From assembly GCA_020025255.1 (NCBI GenBank), contig JAHHSK010000026.1:1-26251 (forward strand): a stretch of DNA of 26,251 nucleotides. Direction: 5' to 3'. The stretch is from Ruthenibacterium sp. GTDB lineage: Bacteria > Bacillota > Clostridia > Oscillospirales > Ruminococcaceae. The translations under genes were made by a program, and so were the position numbers. The notes beneath the pieces are model-generated. The model was not told where the DNA came from, did no database searches, and worked only from the letters and a program-made list of their open reading frames with translations. Positions within the stretch are counted from its first letter, which is position 1; the number at the start of each line of letters is the position of its first letter. Positions 1 through 7,159 of this stretch are shown here, in pieces.

Positions 1-30
1 AGCCTTTTGCTGTAAATTTGCAAGTGTTTA

Positions 31-59
31 TTGACATCTGCAACAAAAACAAGGATAAT
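31..59 (+). promoter_or_regulatory. Sigma-A promoter upstream of sepF
   Basis: A perfect -35 box TTGACA lies at 31-36 and a -10 box GATAAT at 54-59, with a 17-nt spacer. Transcription would begin about 65-67, giving a leader of roughly 100 nt before the sepF start at 169. The leader holds two short inverted repeats: CACAAT/ATTGTG (90-95 with 102-107) and GGCGTC/GACGCC (115-120 with 140-145). Confidence 0.75.
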
Positions 60-168
60 ATAAGTGATATTATCTGTTTACAGGTAATGCACAATACACG
101 AATTGTGAATCAACGGCGTCTATGGGAAATTGAGCTGCGGACGCCTGCCATACAAAGGAGATTTTCAG

Positions 169-621
169 ATGAGAATGTTTGATAAGATCAAGGATATGAT
201 GGGTGTCCCCGACGATGAGGATTACGAGGGCGAGGATTACGAATACCAGAACGAGGAAGAAGGGTATGAGCGGGATAACGATTACATCCCTTCCGAAAAG
301 GATGTTGTGCCCAAACGCAACAAAATCGTCAACATCAATTCCACAATGCAGCTTCAGGTCGTGCTTGTAAAGCCGGAACATTTCGAGGATGCAAGCGCAG
401 TGGCCGATCACCTGAACGAAAAGCGCACGGTTGTATTGAACCTTGAAACCGTAGGCAAAGATACGGCGCGCCGCATCGTCGATTTCCTTGCGGGGGTGGC
501 CTATGCAAACGGCGGCCAGATCAAGCCGGTTGCCAACAGCACCTTTATCATCACGCCGTATAACGTGAATATTATGGGTGATCTTTTGGACGAGCTGGAA
601 AATAACGGCGTATTCTTCTGA
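169..621 (+). CDS. sepF: Cell division protein SepF
   Basis: SepF binds FtsZ on the cytoplasmic face of the membrane and helps assemble the septal ring in Gram-positive bacteria. The 150-aa protein has a short amphipathic N-terminus (residues 1-13, MRMFDKIKDMMG) of the membrane-anchoring kind. A strongly acidic Asp/Glu/Tyr linker follows to about residue 48, then a DUF552/SepF domain at about 57-145, with the typical DFLAG and QIKPV segments. The ATG at 169 is chosen because AAAGGAG (154-160) sits 8 nt upstream; the frame stays open back to a TTG at 130, but that lacks this ribosome site. Length fits the family. It is the first gene of the division cluster, with ylmH 2 nt downstream. Family assignment is firm; function is inferred from homologues. 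Confidence 0.93.
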   Translation: MRMFDKIKDMMGVPDDEDYEGEDYEYQNEEEGYERDNDYIPSEKDVVPKRNKIVNINSTMQLQVVLVKPEHFEDASAVADHLNEKRTVVLNLETVGKDTARRIVDFLAGVAYANGGQIKPVANSTFIITPYNVNIMGDLLDELENNGVFF

Positions 622-623
622 TT

Positions 624-1391
624 TTGAGAGGATATATACCGCCCGCCGATGAAGAAGAGCGCCTGTTTGTGCGCAGGATCGCGGATCTTGTGCGCGCAGT
701 GGAATCGCGCGGGATATCCCGCAGCACCGGCTTTTTGAGTGACCGGCAGCAGGAACTGGCGCGCGCAGCCTTATCCAAGGCGGGCTTTTGTTTGGAAAAT
801 GCACAATGGAACGGGGGATACGATGATGCGGAACGTCGTATCCTTACCTTGCATGGGGAATATGGGCAGGAGGAGTGGCCGGCACAGTGTGTTCGGCTGG
901 AGCTTGTGCGTCCTGAAAAAACGCTGACCCACCGCGATTACCTTGGTGCATTGATGTCGCTTGGCATCAAGCGGGAATGCATCGGGGATATTATCCCGGA
1001 TGATGCGGGGGCATATTTTTTTGTACTGGATTCCGTTGCGTCGCTTGTGTACGATGAACTTGCAAGCGTTGGGCGCAGCAGTGTGCGCATTACGCAGGGG
1101 CAGGGCTTGAACGTGCCATTGCAGCAAAAAAAGCAGGCGCGGACGGCAACGGTTTCATCCCTGCGGCTGGACGCTGTGCTGGCGGCCATGCTGCACATCA
1201 GCCGTTCGGGTGCGGCACAGCTTATCAAAAGCGGCATGGTGGAAGTGAACCACGTTGCAACCGCAAGCGTGCATTACGAAGTGTATGAAAACGATGTGTT
1301 CAGCATCCGTGGACGAGGAAAATTTAAATTGAGCGAGGCAGGGGCGCAAAGCCGCAAAGGGCGTATCTTTGTCTCTTATATCGAATATTAA
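624..1391 (+). CDS. ylmH: YlmH-family S4-domain RNA-binding protein
   Basis: The 255-aa protein matches YlmH of the division cluster: a long N-terminal region and a C-terminal S4 RNA-binding domain at about residues 180-240 (LRLDAVLAAMLHISRSGAA, then the LIKSGMVEVNH turn). YlmH homologues bind RNA and have been linked to division and to ribosome-associated work. The start is uncertain. The TTG at 624 gives the usual family length but has no Shine-Dalgarno site and begins 2 nt after the sepF stop codon, so translation probably depends on ribosomes coming off sepF. The next in-frame alternative is a GTG near 669, which would remove conserved N-terminal sequence. In many Firmicutes a yggT (ylmG) gene lies between sepF and ylmH; here it is absent. 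Confidence 0.88.
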   Translation: MRGYIPPADEEERLFVRRIADLVRAVESRGISRSTGFLSDRQQELARAALSKAGFCLENAQWNGGYDDAERRILTLHGEYGQEEWPAQCVRLELVRPEKTLTHRDYLGALMSLGIKRECIGDIIPDDAGAYFFVLDSVASLVYDELASVGRSSVRITQGQGLNVPLQQKKQARTATVSSLRLDAVLAAMLHISRSGAAQLIKSGMVEVNHVATASVHYEVYENDVFSIRGRGKFKLSEAGAQSRKGRIFVSYIEY

Positions 1392-1408
1392 CAGAGGGAG
1401 TAATTGCT

Positions 1409-2029
1409 ATGAATGCAGAAGACGTGCGCAGTGTATCCTTTGATCGAATCATGCGCGGTTACCGTCCGGAAGAAGTGGATGCGTTTTTGGAAAAGGTAGC
1501 CGCGGAATTGGAACGCAGAGATGCGGAAAAAGCAGATACCGAAAAGAAAATTTATATCCTGGCGGAAAAAGTGGATCAGTATCGCGATGATGAGGAAACA
1601 CTGAAAACGGCCCTTTTGAATGCCCAGCGCATGGGGGAAAGCGTCATCCGGGAAGCTCGGCAGAAAGCCGATACCATCATTTACGATGCAACAAACCGGG
1701 CAAATCAGGCGCGGGAAGAAGCAATCGGGCAGGTTCAGGAGCAGGAAATGCTTCTGGCGCGGCTGAAAGCCGAAGTGGCGCATTTCAAAGGGGAAGTGCT
1801 CAATCTGTATAAACAGCATATCGAATCCCTCAGCCTGATTCCGGGCGTGGAGGAAAAGAAAAAGAAAGAGGCACAAGAGCCGGAGCAGCCGGAAGAGCAG
1901 CCGGATGAGACCGGAGCACAGGCAAATGAACCGGAAGCACCGGAAACACAGGCAGAGCAGCTTGAGCCGGAGCAGACGGATTCCGATGCGAAGTTTACGG
2001 TTTATGAAGATGTAAGCTTTGACGAATAA
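1409..2029 (+). CDS. divIVA: DivIVA-domain polar/septal scaffold protein
   Basis: DivIVA proteins are coiled-coil scaffolds that gather at curved membrane near septa and poles and recruit division, sporulation or cell-wall factors. This 206-aa protein has the N-terminal membrane-binding signature (FDRIMRGYRPEEVDAFLEKV, residues about 10-29). A long heptad-type coiled coil rich in Ala, Glu, Lys and Arg follows to about residue 150. The last 55 residues form an acidic, proline-rich tail of Glu-Pro-Glu-Gln units, probably disordered and more extended than in short DivIVA proteins. The ATG at 1409 follows GAGGGAG (1394-1400) at a good distance. It lies 17 nt after ylmH, in the classic position of divIVA in this cluster. 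Confidence 0.92.
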   Translation: MNAEDVRSVSFDRIMRGYRPEEVDAFLEKVAAELERRDAEKADTEKKIYILAEKVDQYRDDEETLKTALLNAQRMGESVIREARQKADTIIYDATNRANQAREEAIGQVQEQEMLLARLKAEVAHFKGEVLNLYKQHIESLSLIPGVEEKKKKEAQEPEQPEEQPDETGAQANEPEAPETQAEQLEPEQTDSDAKFTVYEDVSFDE

Positions 2030-2043
2030 TAATCAGATACGGC

Positions 2044-2072
2044 ATAGCGGCGTTTCAAGCGAGCGCCGCTAT
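2044..2072 (+). terminator. Hairpin between divIVA and lspA, weak terminator or attenuator
   Basis: A perfect 9-bp inverted repeat, ATAGCGGCG (2044-2052) and CGCCGCTAT (2064-2072), encloses an 11-nt loop. It is followed by TTACGGTTT, which is only mildly T-rich. It could be a partial terminator that lowers expression of lspA and rluD relative to divIVA. No new promoter is visible after it. Confidence 0.4.
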
Positions 2073-2121
2073 TTACGGTTTAGGGTATTTGAAAAAATGC
2101 CGGAAAGGAAGGGAAGGCACG

Positions 2122-2631
2122 TTGCTGAGTTCTGTTGTAATCATAGCCGTTCTTGTTGCGGCCGATCAGCTTTCGAAGTATTTTGCAACAGCGTATCTTG
2201 CGCCGGCCGGCACAATGCCGTTTATTCCGGGCGTTATGGAGCTGCGCTATGTCCTCAACGAAGGCGCTGCCTTCAGCCTGTTTGCAGATAAGGAATGGAG
2301 CAGGATCTTCTTCATTTGCACAACGGCAATCGTTTTGATAGTACTTATAGTATATTCGGTCAAACAAAAGCCAAAGAGTAAATGGGAAGCGGCGGTTGTG
2401 ATCCTGATTTTGGCGGGCGGCATCGGAAATTTAATCGACCGCATCCTGCATGGCTATGTTGTGGATTTCTTTTCTACCACATTTATCGAATTCCCTGCCT
2501 TCAATATAGCAGATTGCTATATCTGCATCGGCGCGGCACTTTTGATCCTGATAGCGCTTGTGGAAATGAAAAAAGAAGCCAAGGAAGAAAAAAAGGAATC
2601 CGAAAAGGAAGTTGGCAATGGAACGCCTTGA
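2122..2631 (+). CDS. lspA: Lipoprotein signal peptidase (signal peptidase II)
   Basis: LspA is the membrane aspartyl protease that removes the signal peptide from diacylglyceryl-prolipoproteins. The protein shows four hydrophobic segments and the family motifs in order: ADQLSKYF near the N-terminus, LNEGAAFS, GGIGNLIDRI with the first catalytic Asp, and FNIADCYI with the second. The C-terminus is a short Lys/Glu-rich cytoplasmic tail. The TTG at 2122 is preferred because AAGGAAGGG (2105-2113) lies 8 nt upstream and the N-terminus then matches the usual LspA length. An upstream in-frame TTG at 2089 would add 11 charged residues and place the ribosome site inside the gene. The 3' end overlaps rluD by 14 nt. 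Confidence 0.93.
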   Translation: MLSSVVIIAVLVAADQLSKYFATAYLAPAGTMPFIPGVMELRYVLNEGAAFSLFADKEWSRIFFICTTAIVLIVLIVYSVKQKPKSKWEAAVVILILAGGIGNLIDRILHGYVVDFFSTTFIEFPAFNIADCYICIGAALLILIALVEMKKEAKEEKKESEKEVGNGTP

Positions 2632-3541
2632 GTATACGGCGCTGGAACACGATGCTGGCTGCCGCGCAGATGCGGCATTGGCTCGCGCTTTCCCGCAGAT
2701 GCTCACGCGCAGTGCGGTTCAGGCACTGATAGCACAGGGAAAGGTGCATCGTGCAGGCAAAGAGATCACGAAGAGCACAAAGCTTTTGCCGGGCGATATT
2801 ATTTCCGTATTATTGCCCGACCCGGAATCGAGCGTCCCGCAGCCGCAGAACATTCCGCTGGATATCGTTTATGAGGATGATTCGATCATCGTCGTCAATA
2901 AGCCCAAGGGCATGGTGGTGCATCCTGCGGCCGGGAATCCGGATGGAACGCTTGTCAATGCGCTTTTGCATCATTGTGAGGGCAGGCTTTCCGGCCTGAA
3001 TGGGCAGGAACGTCCGGGCATCGTGCATCGGATCGATAAAGATACCAGTGGCTTATTGGTGGCTGCCAAAACAGAACAGGCGCATCAGGTATTGGCACAG
3101 CAGTTTGCGGTGCACAGCATCACGCGTGTGTATCATACGATCGTGTATGGCGGTTTCCGGCAGGATCAGGGCTTCGTGGAAGGGAATATCGGCCGGGATC
3201 CGGCGGATCGCAAGCGCATGGCAGTGCTTTCGCAGGGCGGTAAATATGCATATACCAGCTATCATGTCGAAGCGCGCTATGAAGGGTTTACGCATCTTTC
3301 GGTGCGCCTGAAAACAGGCCGTACCCACCAAATCCGCGTGCATCTTTCCAGCATCGGGCATCCGGTTGCGGGGGATGCGGTATATGGACCGAAAAAGGTC
3401 ATCACACAGACAAATGGGCAGTGTCTGCATGCAAAAACGCTGGGCTTTGTTCACCCTGCTACGCAGGAATATATGGAATTTGACAGCGTGCTGCCGAAAT
3501 ATTTTACGGCGTTTGAAAGCCGGTTAAAGAGGGAATTGTAA
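2618..3541 (+). CDS. rluD: RluA/RluD-family 23S rRNA pseudouridine synthase
   Basis: This enzyme converts specific uridines of large-subunit rRNA to pseudouridine. The 307-aa protein has an N-terminal S4 RNA-binding domain (about residues 12-65) and a pseudouridine synthase domain. The latter shows VNKPKGMVVHPA, the catalytic HRIDKDTSG motif with Asp140 as nucleophile, and KTGRTHQIRVHL. The ATG at 2618 follows AAAAGGA (2603-2609) by 8 nt; a TTG two codons earlier is possible but less likely. It overlaps the end of lspA, as lspA and rluD-type genes do in many Firmicutes. The exact target uridine cannot be read from the sequence: B. subtilis YlyB-like genes hold this position, so RluD is a family-level name. 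Confidence 0.9.
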   Translation: MERLEYTALEHDAGCRADAALARAFPQMLTRSAVQALIAQGKVHRAGKEITKSTKLLPGDIISVLLPDPESSVPQPQNIPLDIVYEDDSIIVVNKPKGMVVHPAAGNPDGTLVNALLHHCEGRLSGLNGQERPGIVHRIDKDTSGLLVAAKTEQAHQVLAQQFAVHSITRVYHTIVYGGFRQDQGFVEGNIGRDPADRKRMAVLSQGGKYAYTSYHVEARYEGFTHLSVRLKTGRTHQIRVHLSSIGHPVAGDAVYGPKKVITQTNGQCLHAKTLGFVHPATQEYMEFDSVLPKYFTAFESRLKREL

Positions 3542-3545
3542 CGTT

Positions 3546-4370
3546 ATGATCCGTTCGCTTCAGGATATCCTAGTTGTCTCGGATATGGATAATACACTTC
3601 TTACAGCAGAAAACGGGATACCTGACGTAAACCGAGTGACAATGCGTTTGTTCAAGGAAATGGGCGGGCGTTTTACGGTTGCAACGGGCCGTACGATCGA
3701 ATCCGCCGGCAGGCATCTTGGGTCGCTTTCGCTTTCAGCACCCGCGATCCTGTACGGCGGCGGGGTGCTGTATGATTATGAACATGATATTCGCATCCGC
3801 AATACGCTGCTTTCCAAGGCGGCGGCGCGGCGCGCGATTTTTGACGTAATGGGGCGTTTCCCGTCCGTTGGGGTCGAAGTGATGACGGATAATGGCGGGA
3901 TCAGCATTGTGCGTGCAAATGAATACAGCTATCTGCATACAAAATATGAACGGCTTTCCTATCGCATGGCACCATTGGAAGAACTGGAAACAGAATGGAA
4001 CAAGGTGCTTTTTGCCGATCGGCCGGAAGTGATCAAAAAGCTGGAACAGTTTTTAGACCCGCGGCGTTATCCCGGTGTGGATTTTATTGCAACCGGAAGC
4101 AATTATTATGAAATCATGCCCGCAGGCACAACCAAAGGCAGCGCACTGCATGAATTGTGTGCATATATGGGAATCCCGATCGAAAATACAATTGCGATCG
4201 GTGATTATTATAACGATATGGAACTGATGAAAACCGCAGGATATTCGATTGCGGTACGCAATGCACCCACAGAAGTGAAGCTGGCGGCAAATGCGGTAAC
4301 AGGCAGCTGTCTTGAGGGTGGTGTGGCGCAGGTTCTGTACGGCCTGGTGCGGCTGTTTGAAAAAAAATAA
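3546..4370 (+). CDS. Cof-type HAD-superfamily phosphatase
   Basis: A 274-aa member of the HAD superfamily, Cof/YidA-type (cap class C2). These cytoplasmic phosphatases act on small sugar phosphates, phosphorylated cofactors or nucleotides; the substrate here is unknown. Motif I is SDMDNTLL, with Asp13 as nucleophile and Asp15 as acid/base. Motif II is the Thr of VATGRT. The motif III lysine is in GTTKGSAL, and motif IV is GDYYND with Asp220 and Asp224 as magnesium ligands. All catalytic residues are present and the length is normal. It starts 4 nt after the rluD stop and is probably the last gene of the sepF transcript, since a hairpin terminator follows. Confidence 0.88.
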   Translation: MIRSLQDILVVSDMDNTLLTAENGIPDVNRVTMRLFKEMGGRFTVATGRTIESAGRHLGSLSLSAPAILYGGGVLYDYEHDIRIRNTLLSKAAARRAIFDVMGRFPSVGVEVMTDNGGISIVRANEYSYLHTKYERLSYRMAPLEELETEWNKVLFADRPEVIKKLEQFLDPRRYPGVDFIATGSNYYEIMPAGTTKGSALHELCAYMGIPIENTIAIGDYYNDMELMKTAGYSIAVRNAPTEVKLAANAVTGSCLEGGVAQVLYGLVRLFEKK

Positions 4371-4408
4371 TAGCTCGGTACGGCGCTTTATGCGCAGGAT
4401 GTCTGACA

Positions 4409-4486
4409 GACAGGAAAATGACGTAAAAGCGTTTTGCCGCATACAGCACAGGCCGCTTTGCGTCGTTTCCTGTCCGTTTCTATTTT
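4409..4486 (+). terminator. Long imperfect hairpin terminator after the sepF-HAD transcript
   Basis: GACAGGAAA (4409-4417) pairs perfectly with TTTCCTGTC (4466-4474). The stem continues imperfectly inward (ACGTAAAAGCG against CGCTTTGCGTCG), leaving a loop of about 22 nt. GTTTCTATTTT follows at 4476-4486. The T-run is interrupted, so termination may be incomplete. Confidence 0.55.
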
Positions 4487-4493
4487 GGGCGGT

Positions 4494-4523
4494 TTGAAAA
4501 TAAAATCGGGAAAAGAAGATAGT
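4494..4523 (+). promoter_or_regulatory. Possible weak promoter for ppk1
   Basis: TTGAAA (4494-4499) and GATAGT (4518-4523) are separated by 18 nt, matching the sigma-A consensus at five and four of six positions. A terminator lies just upstream and the ppk1 ribosome site 50 nt downstream, so a promoter is expected in this stretch, but this particular one is weak. TATCAT at 4529-4534 is an alternative -10 box. Confidence 0.35.
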
Positions 4524-4587
4524 TAATGTATCATTCGAAAGCATTCATAAAATGCAGGGGTACACAGTTTAGTATGGAGGTGCTTTT

Positions 4588-7038
4588 ATGGAACAGGTAT
4601 CCGAGAGTGAACTTTTCATCAACAGAGAGTTGAGCTGGCTTGAGTTCAACCGCCGCGTTCTGGATCTGGCAAAGGATAAAACCGTGCCGGTGGGGGAACA
4701 GCTGAAATTTGCTGCAATCTATGCAAGCAATCTGGATGAATTTTTTATGGTGCGCGTGGGCTCGCTGCATGACCGTACTCTGGTTGCAGCGCAGGAAGCG
4801 GAAAACAAAACCGGTATGACGCCGCGTCAGCAGCTGGATGCAATCATGCCCAAAGCGGCAGAACTGCAGCAGCACTGTGATAAGATCGTGGCGAAGCTGT
4901 ACGAAAAAATCGGCGCTTTAGGCTACCATAAAGTGAATTTCGAGCATTTGGAAAAAGAGCAGGAGCGTTTTTGGAAAAAATATTTTATGCAGGAAATTTT
5001 TCCGGTGCTTTCACCGCAGGTAATTGATATCCGTCATCCATTCCCGTTCCTGCGCAATAACGATCTGTACGTCGGGGTGCTGCTGCGCCATAAAGGGGAA
5101 GAACACGCATCCCTTGGCATCATACCGATCAACAGTCAGTTCCAGCGGGTCGTGTTCATGCCGACAGGCGATGGGGTGTCGTTTGCGCTTTCCGAAGAAT
5201 TGATTGAACACTTTGCGGGTCTTGTTTTTGGAAAAAACACAGTGCAGGGCAGCTGTGTGTTCCGTGTGACGCGCAATGCGGATATTTCGGTAGATGAAGG
5301 AATGTTCGATCAGGATGTCGATTACCGCGATATCATGAGTGATCTGCTGAAAAAGCGCCGCCGCCTTGCAGCGGTGCGCTTACAGGTTTCGCCGCACGCC
5401 CCGCGGGAAATCACCCGGTTGCTGCGCGAAAAGCTGGATCTGCCGGAAGGGCAGATGTTTGAGCAATCTTCGCCGCTGGATCTTTCGGTGGGCTTCAAGC
5501 TTTCGTCACGGCTGGCACAGGATGGAGATAAAAGCCTGTTTTATCCGGTACACCGCCCCATGCTGCCGCCGGCTGAGTTCAGCCTGACACGGGCGGTCGA
5601 ACAGCAGGATGTGCTTCTTTCGTATCCGTATCAAAGCATTCGCCCGTTCCTGCGCATGCTGCACGAAGCGGCGCATGACCCGGATGTGGTTTCAATCAAA
5701 ATGACGCTTTACCGCGTGGCACAGGAATCCAAAATCATCGAAGCACTGATCAGTGCCGCTGAAAACGGCAAGGAAGTTGTGGCGATTGTGGAACTGCGTG
5801 CCCGATTTGATGAACAGAACAACATTGATTATTCCAAGCTGCTGGAAGAAGCGGGCTGTACCGTGATTTATGGCTTTGAAGCCTATAAAGTTCATTCCAA
5901 GCTGACGCTCATCACAAAGAAAAAAGCAGGGGTGCTAAGCTATATTTCGCAGATCGGCACCGGAAATTACAACGAAAAAACATCGGAACAGTATACCGAT
6001 CTTTCCTTCATTACGACCGATTTTACGATCGGCTCTGATCTTGCGGCGGTGTTCAACAACCTTGCCGTAGAACGGCTTTCCGAAAACACGGGCGATTTGC
6101 TGATTGCACCCCTTTGCTTCAAAAGCGTGCTGATGAAAGAGATGGATGCGGAAATCGAAGCAAAAAAGGCAGGGCGTCCGGCGCGCATAGTCATCAAATG
6201 CAACTCGGTGAGCGATAAGGAAATCATATGCAAAATCGCGCAGGCATCCTGTGCCGGGGTGCCGGTACAGATGATTGTGCGCGGGATATGCTGTTTGAAG
6301 GCAGGCGTGCCCGGCCTGACAGAAAATGTCACCGTGCGCAGCATTGTGGGCCGGTATTTGGAGCACAGCCGCGTATATGCATTCGGCACCGACGGACACG
6401 AGCGGGTGTATATTGCATCCGGCGATTTCCTTACCCGCAACACAGAACGGCGTGTCGAGGCGGGGGTGCGCATCCGTGACAGAAGGATTGCTGACGAGCT
6501 GATGAAGATGCTGGAAATGCAGCTGAAGGATAACGTGAACGCCCGTGAAATGCAGGCCGATGGCACTTATCCGAAGGTGAAGCGCGCAGAGGGCGAGCTG
6601 CCGGTTGACAGCCAGGGGGATATGTACCGGATCCTGGAAAATCAGTGGCCGGGGATGTCCCCGCGCAAGGCAGAACAGCAAAAAGCGGCGGACGCAATGC
6701 AGCAAAAACAAAAGCTTCTGCCGAAACGGCAGGCCGAACCGAAAAGGATTTCGGGAAAACCACTGCAAACATCGGAAAAAGTCCAGCAGAAGGCGGAACG
6801 TCTGACAGCAGAAGAATTACTGCGTAAATTGCAGACGAAGGCACCGCGTACATCCCAAGGCGGGCAGGGCAAGGCTGTGCCCCAAACGGCGGAACAAAAG
6901 AAACAAGCGCAGGAAACGGTGAAAATAAAGCCGGCGCAGCTGCGAACACAGCGAACACAACCGGCACAGCAAAGAAAAAAAGCTCCGCAGCGATCCAACA
7001 CGCTGTTTAAAACGATTCGGATTTTTTTCAAAAAGTAA
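4588..7038 (+). CDS. ppk1: Polyphosphate kinase 1 with a long basic C-terminal tail
   Basis: Ppk1 makes inorganic polyphosphate from ATP through a phosphohistidine intermediate. The 816-aa protein has the full set of parts: N-terminal domain (FINRELSWLEFNRRVL, residues about 10-25), the head domain, and two phospholipase-D-like catalytic domains. The phosphorylated His lies in YKVHSKLTLI at residue 436, the same place as His435 of the E. coli enzyme. The second catalytic domain is recognised by IASGDFLTRNTERRVE. The enzyme core ends near residue 685. It is followed by about 125 residues of Lys/Arg/Gln/Ala-rich low-complexity sequence ending in a short TLFKTIRIFFKK segment; most Ppk1 proteins stop at about 690-720. 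The ATG at 4588 follows GGAGG by 7 nt. It is probably a single-gene unit; no clear terminator follows. Confidence 0.95.
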   Translation: MEQVSESELFINRELSWLEFNRRVLDLAKDKTVPVGEQLKFAAIYASNLDEFFMVRVGSLHDRTLVAAQEAENKTGMTPRQQLDAIMPKAAELQQHCDKIVAKLYEKIGALGYHKVNFEHLEKEQERFWKKYFMQEIFPVLSPQVIDIRHPFPFLRNNDLYVGVLLRHKGEEHASLGIIPINSQFQRVVFMPTGDGVSFALSEELIEHFAGLVFGKNTVQGSCVFRVTRNADISVDEGMFDQDVDYRDIMSDLLKKRRRLAAVRLQVSPHAPREITRLLREKLDLPEGQMFEQSSPLDLSVGFKLSSRLAQDGDKSLFYPVHRPMLPPAEFSLTRAVEQQDVLLSYPYQSIRPFLRMLHEAAHDPDVVSIKMTLYRVAQESKIIEALISAAENGKEVVAIVELRARFDEQNNIDYSKLLEEAGCTVIYGFEAYKVHSKLTLITKKKAGVLSYISQIGTGNYNEKTSEQYTDLSFITTDFTIGSDLAAVFNNLAVERLSENTGDLLIAPLCFKSVLMKEMDAEIEAKKAGRPARIVIKCNSVSDKEIICKIAQASCAGVPVQMIVRGICCLKAGVPGLTENVTVRSIVGRYLEHSRVYAFGTDGHERVYIASGDFLTRNTERRVEAGVRIRDRRIADELMKMLEMQLKDNVNAREMQADGTYPKVKRAEGELPVDSQGDMYRILENQWPGMSPRKAEQQKAADAMQQKQKLLPKRQAEPKRISGKPLQTSEKVQQKAERLTAEELLRKLQTKAPRTSQGGQGKAVPQTAEQKKQAQETVKIKPAQLRTQRTQPAQQRKKAPQRSNTLFKTIRIFFKK

Positions 7039-7096
7039 ATCGTTTTTGTCGATACAGCAACGTTCCCGCAGGAGGGCATAAGAGAGACGCCCGCCC

Positions 7097-7126
7097 GGAA
7101 TGTTCCCACAGCACGGCGCATAAGAA
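7097..7126 (+). promoter_or_regulatory. Possible sigma-E-like (mother-cell) promoter for the M23-M50 operon
   Basis: GGAATGTT (7097-7104) and CATAAGAA (7119-7126) are 14 nt apart. They resemble the -35 (KMATATT) and -10 (CATACAHT) boxes of sigma-E promoters, with one and two mismatches. The 121-bp gap after ppk1 contains no convincing sigma-A promoter. The match is tentative and rests partly on the sporulation-type genes downstream. Confidence 0.3.
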
Positions 7127-7159
7127 TGGAAAGCAGGGATAAAAATCCTGCAATCAAGG

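Noticed and set aside
4409..4486. The long inverted repeat before ppk1 as a mobile MITE or repeat element
   Set aside because: No target-site duplication and no second copy in the window; a terminator explains it better.
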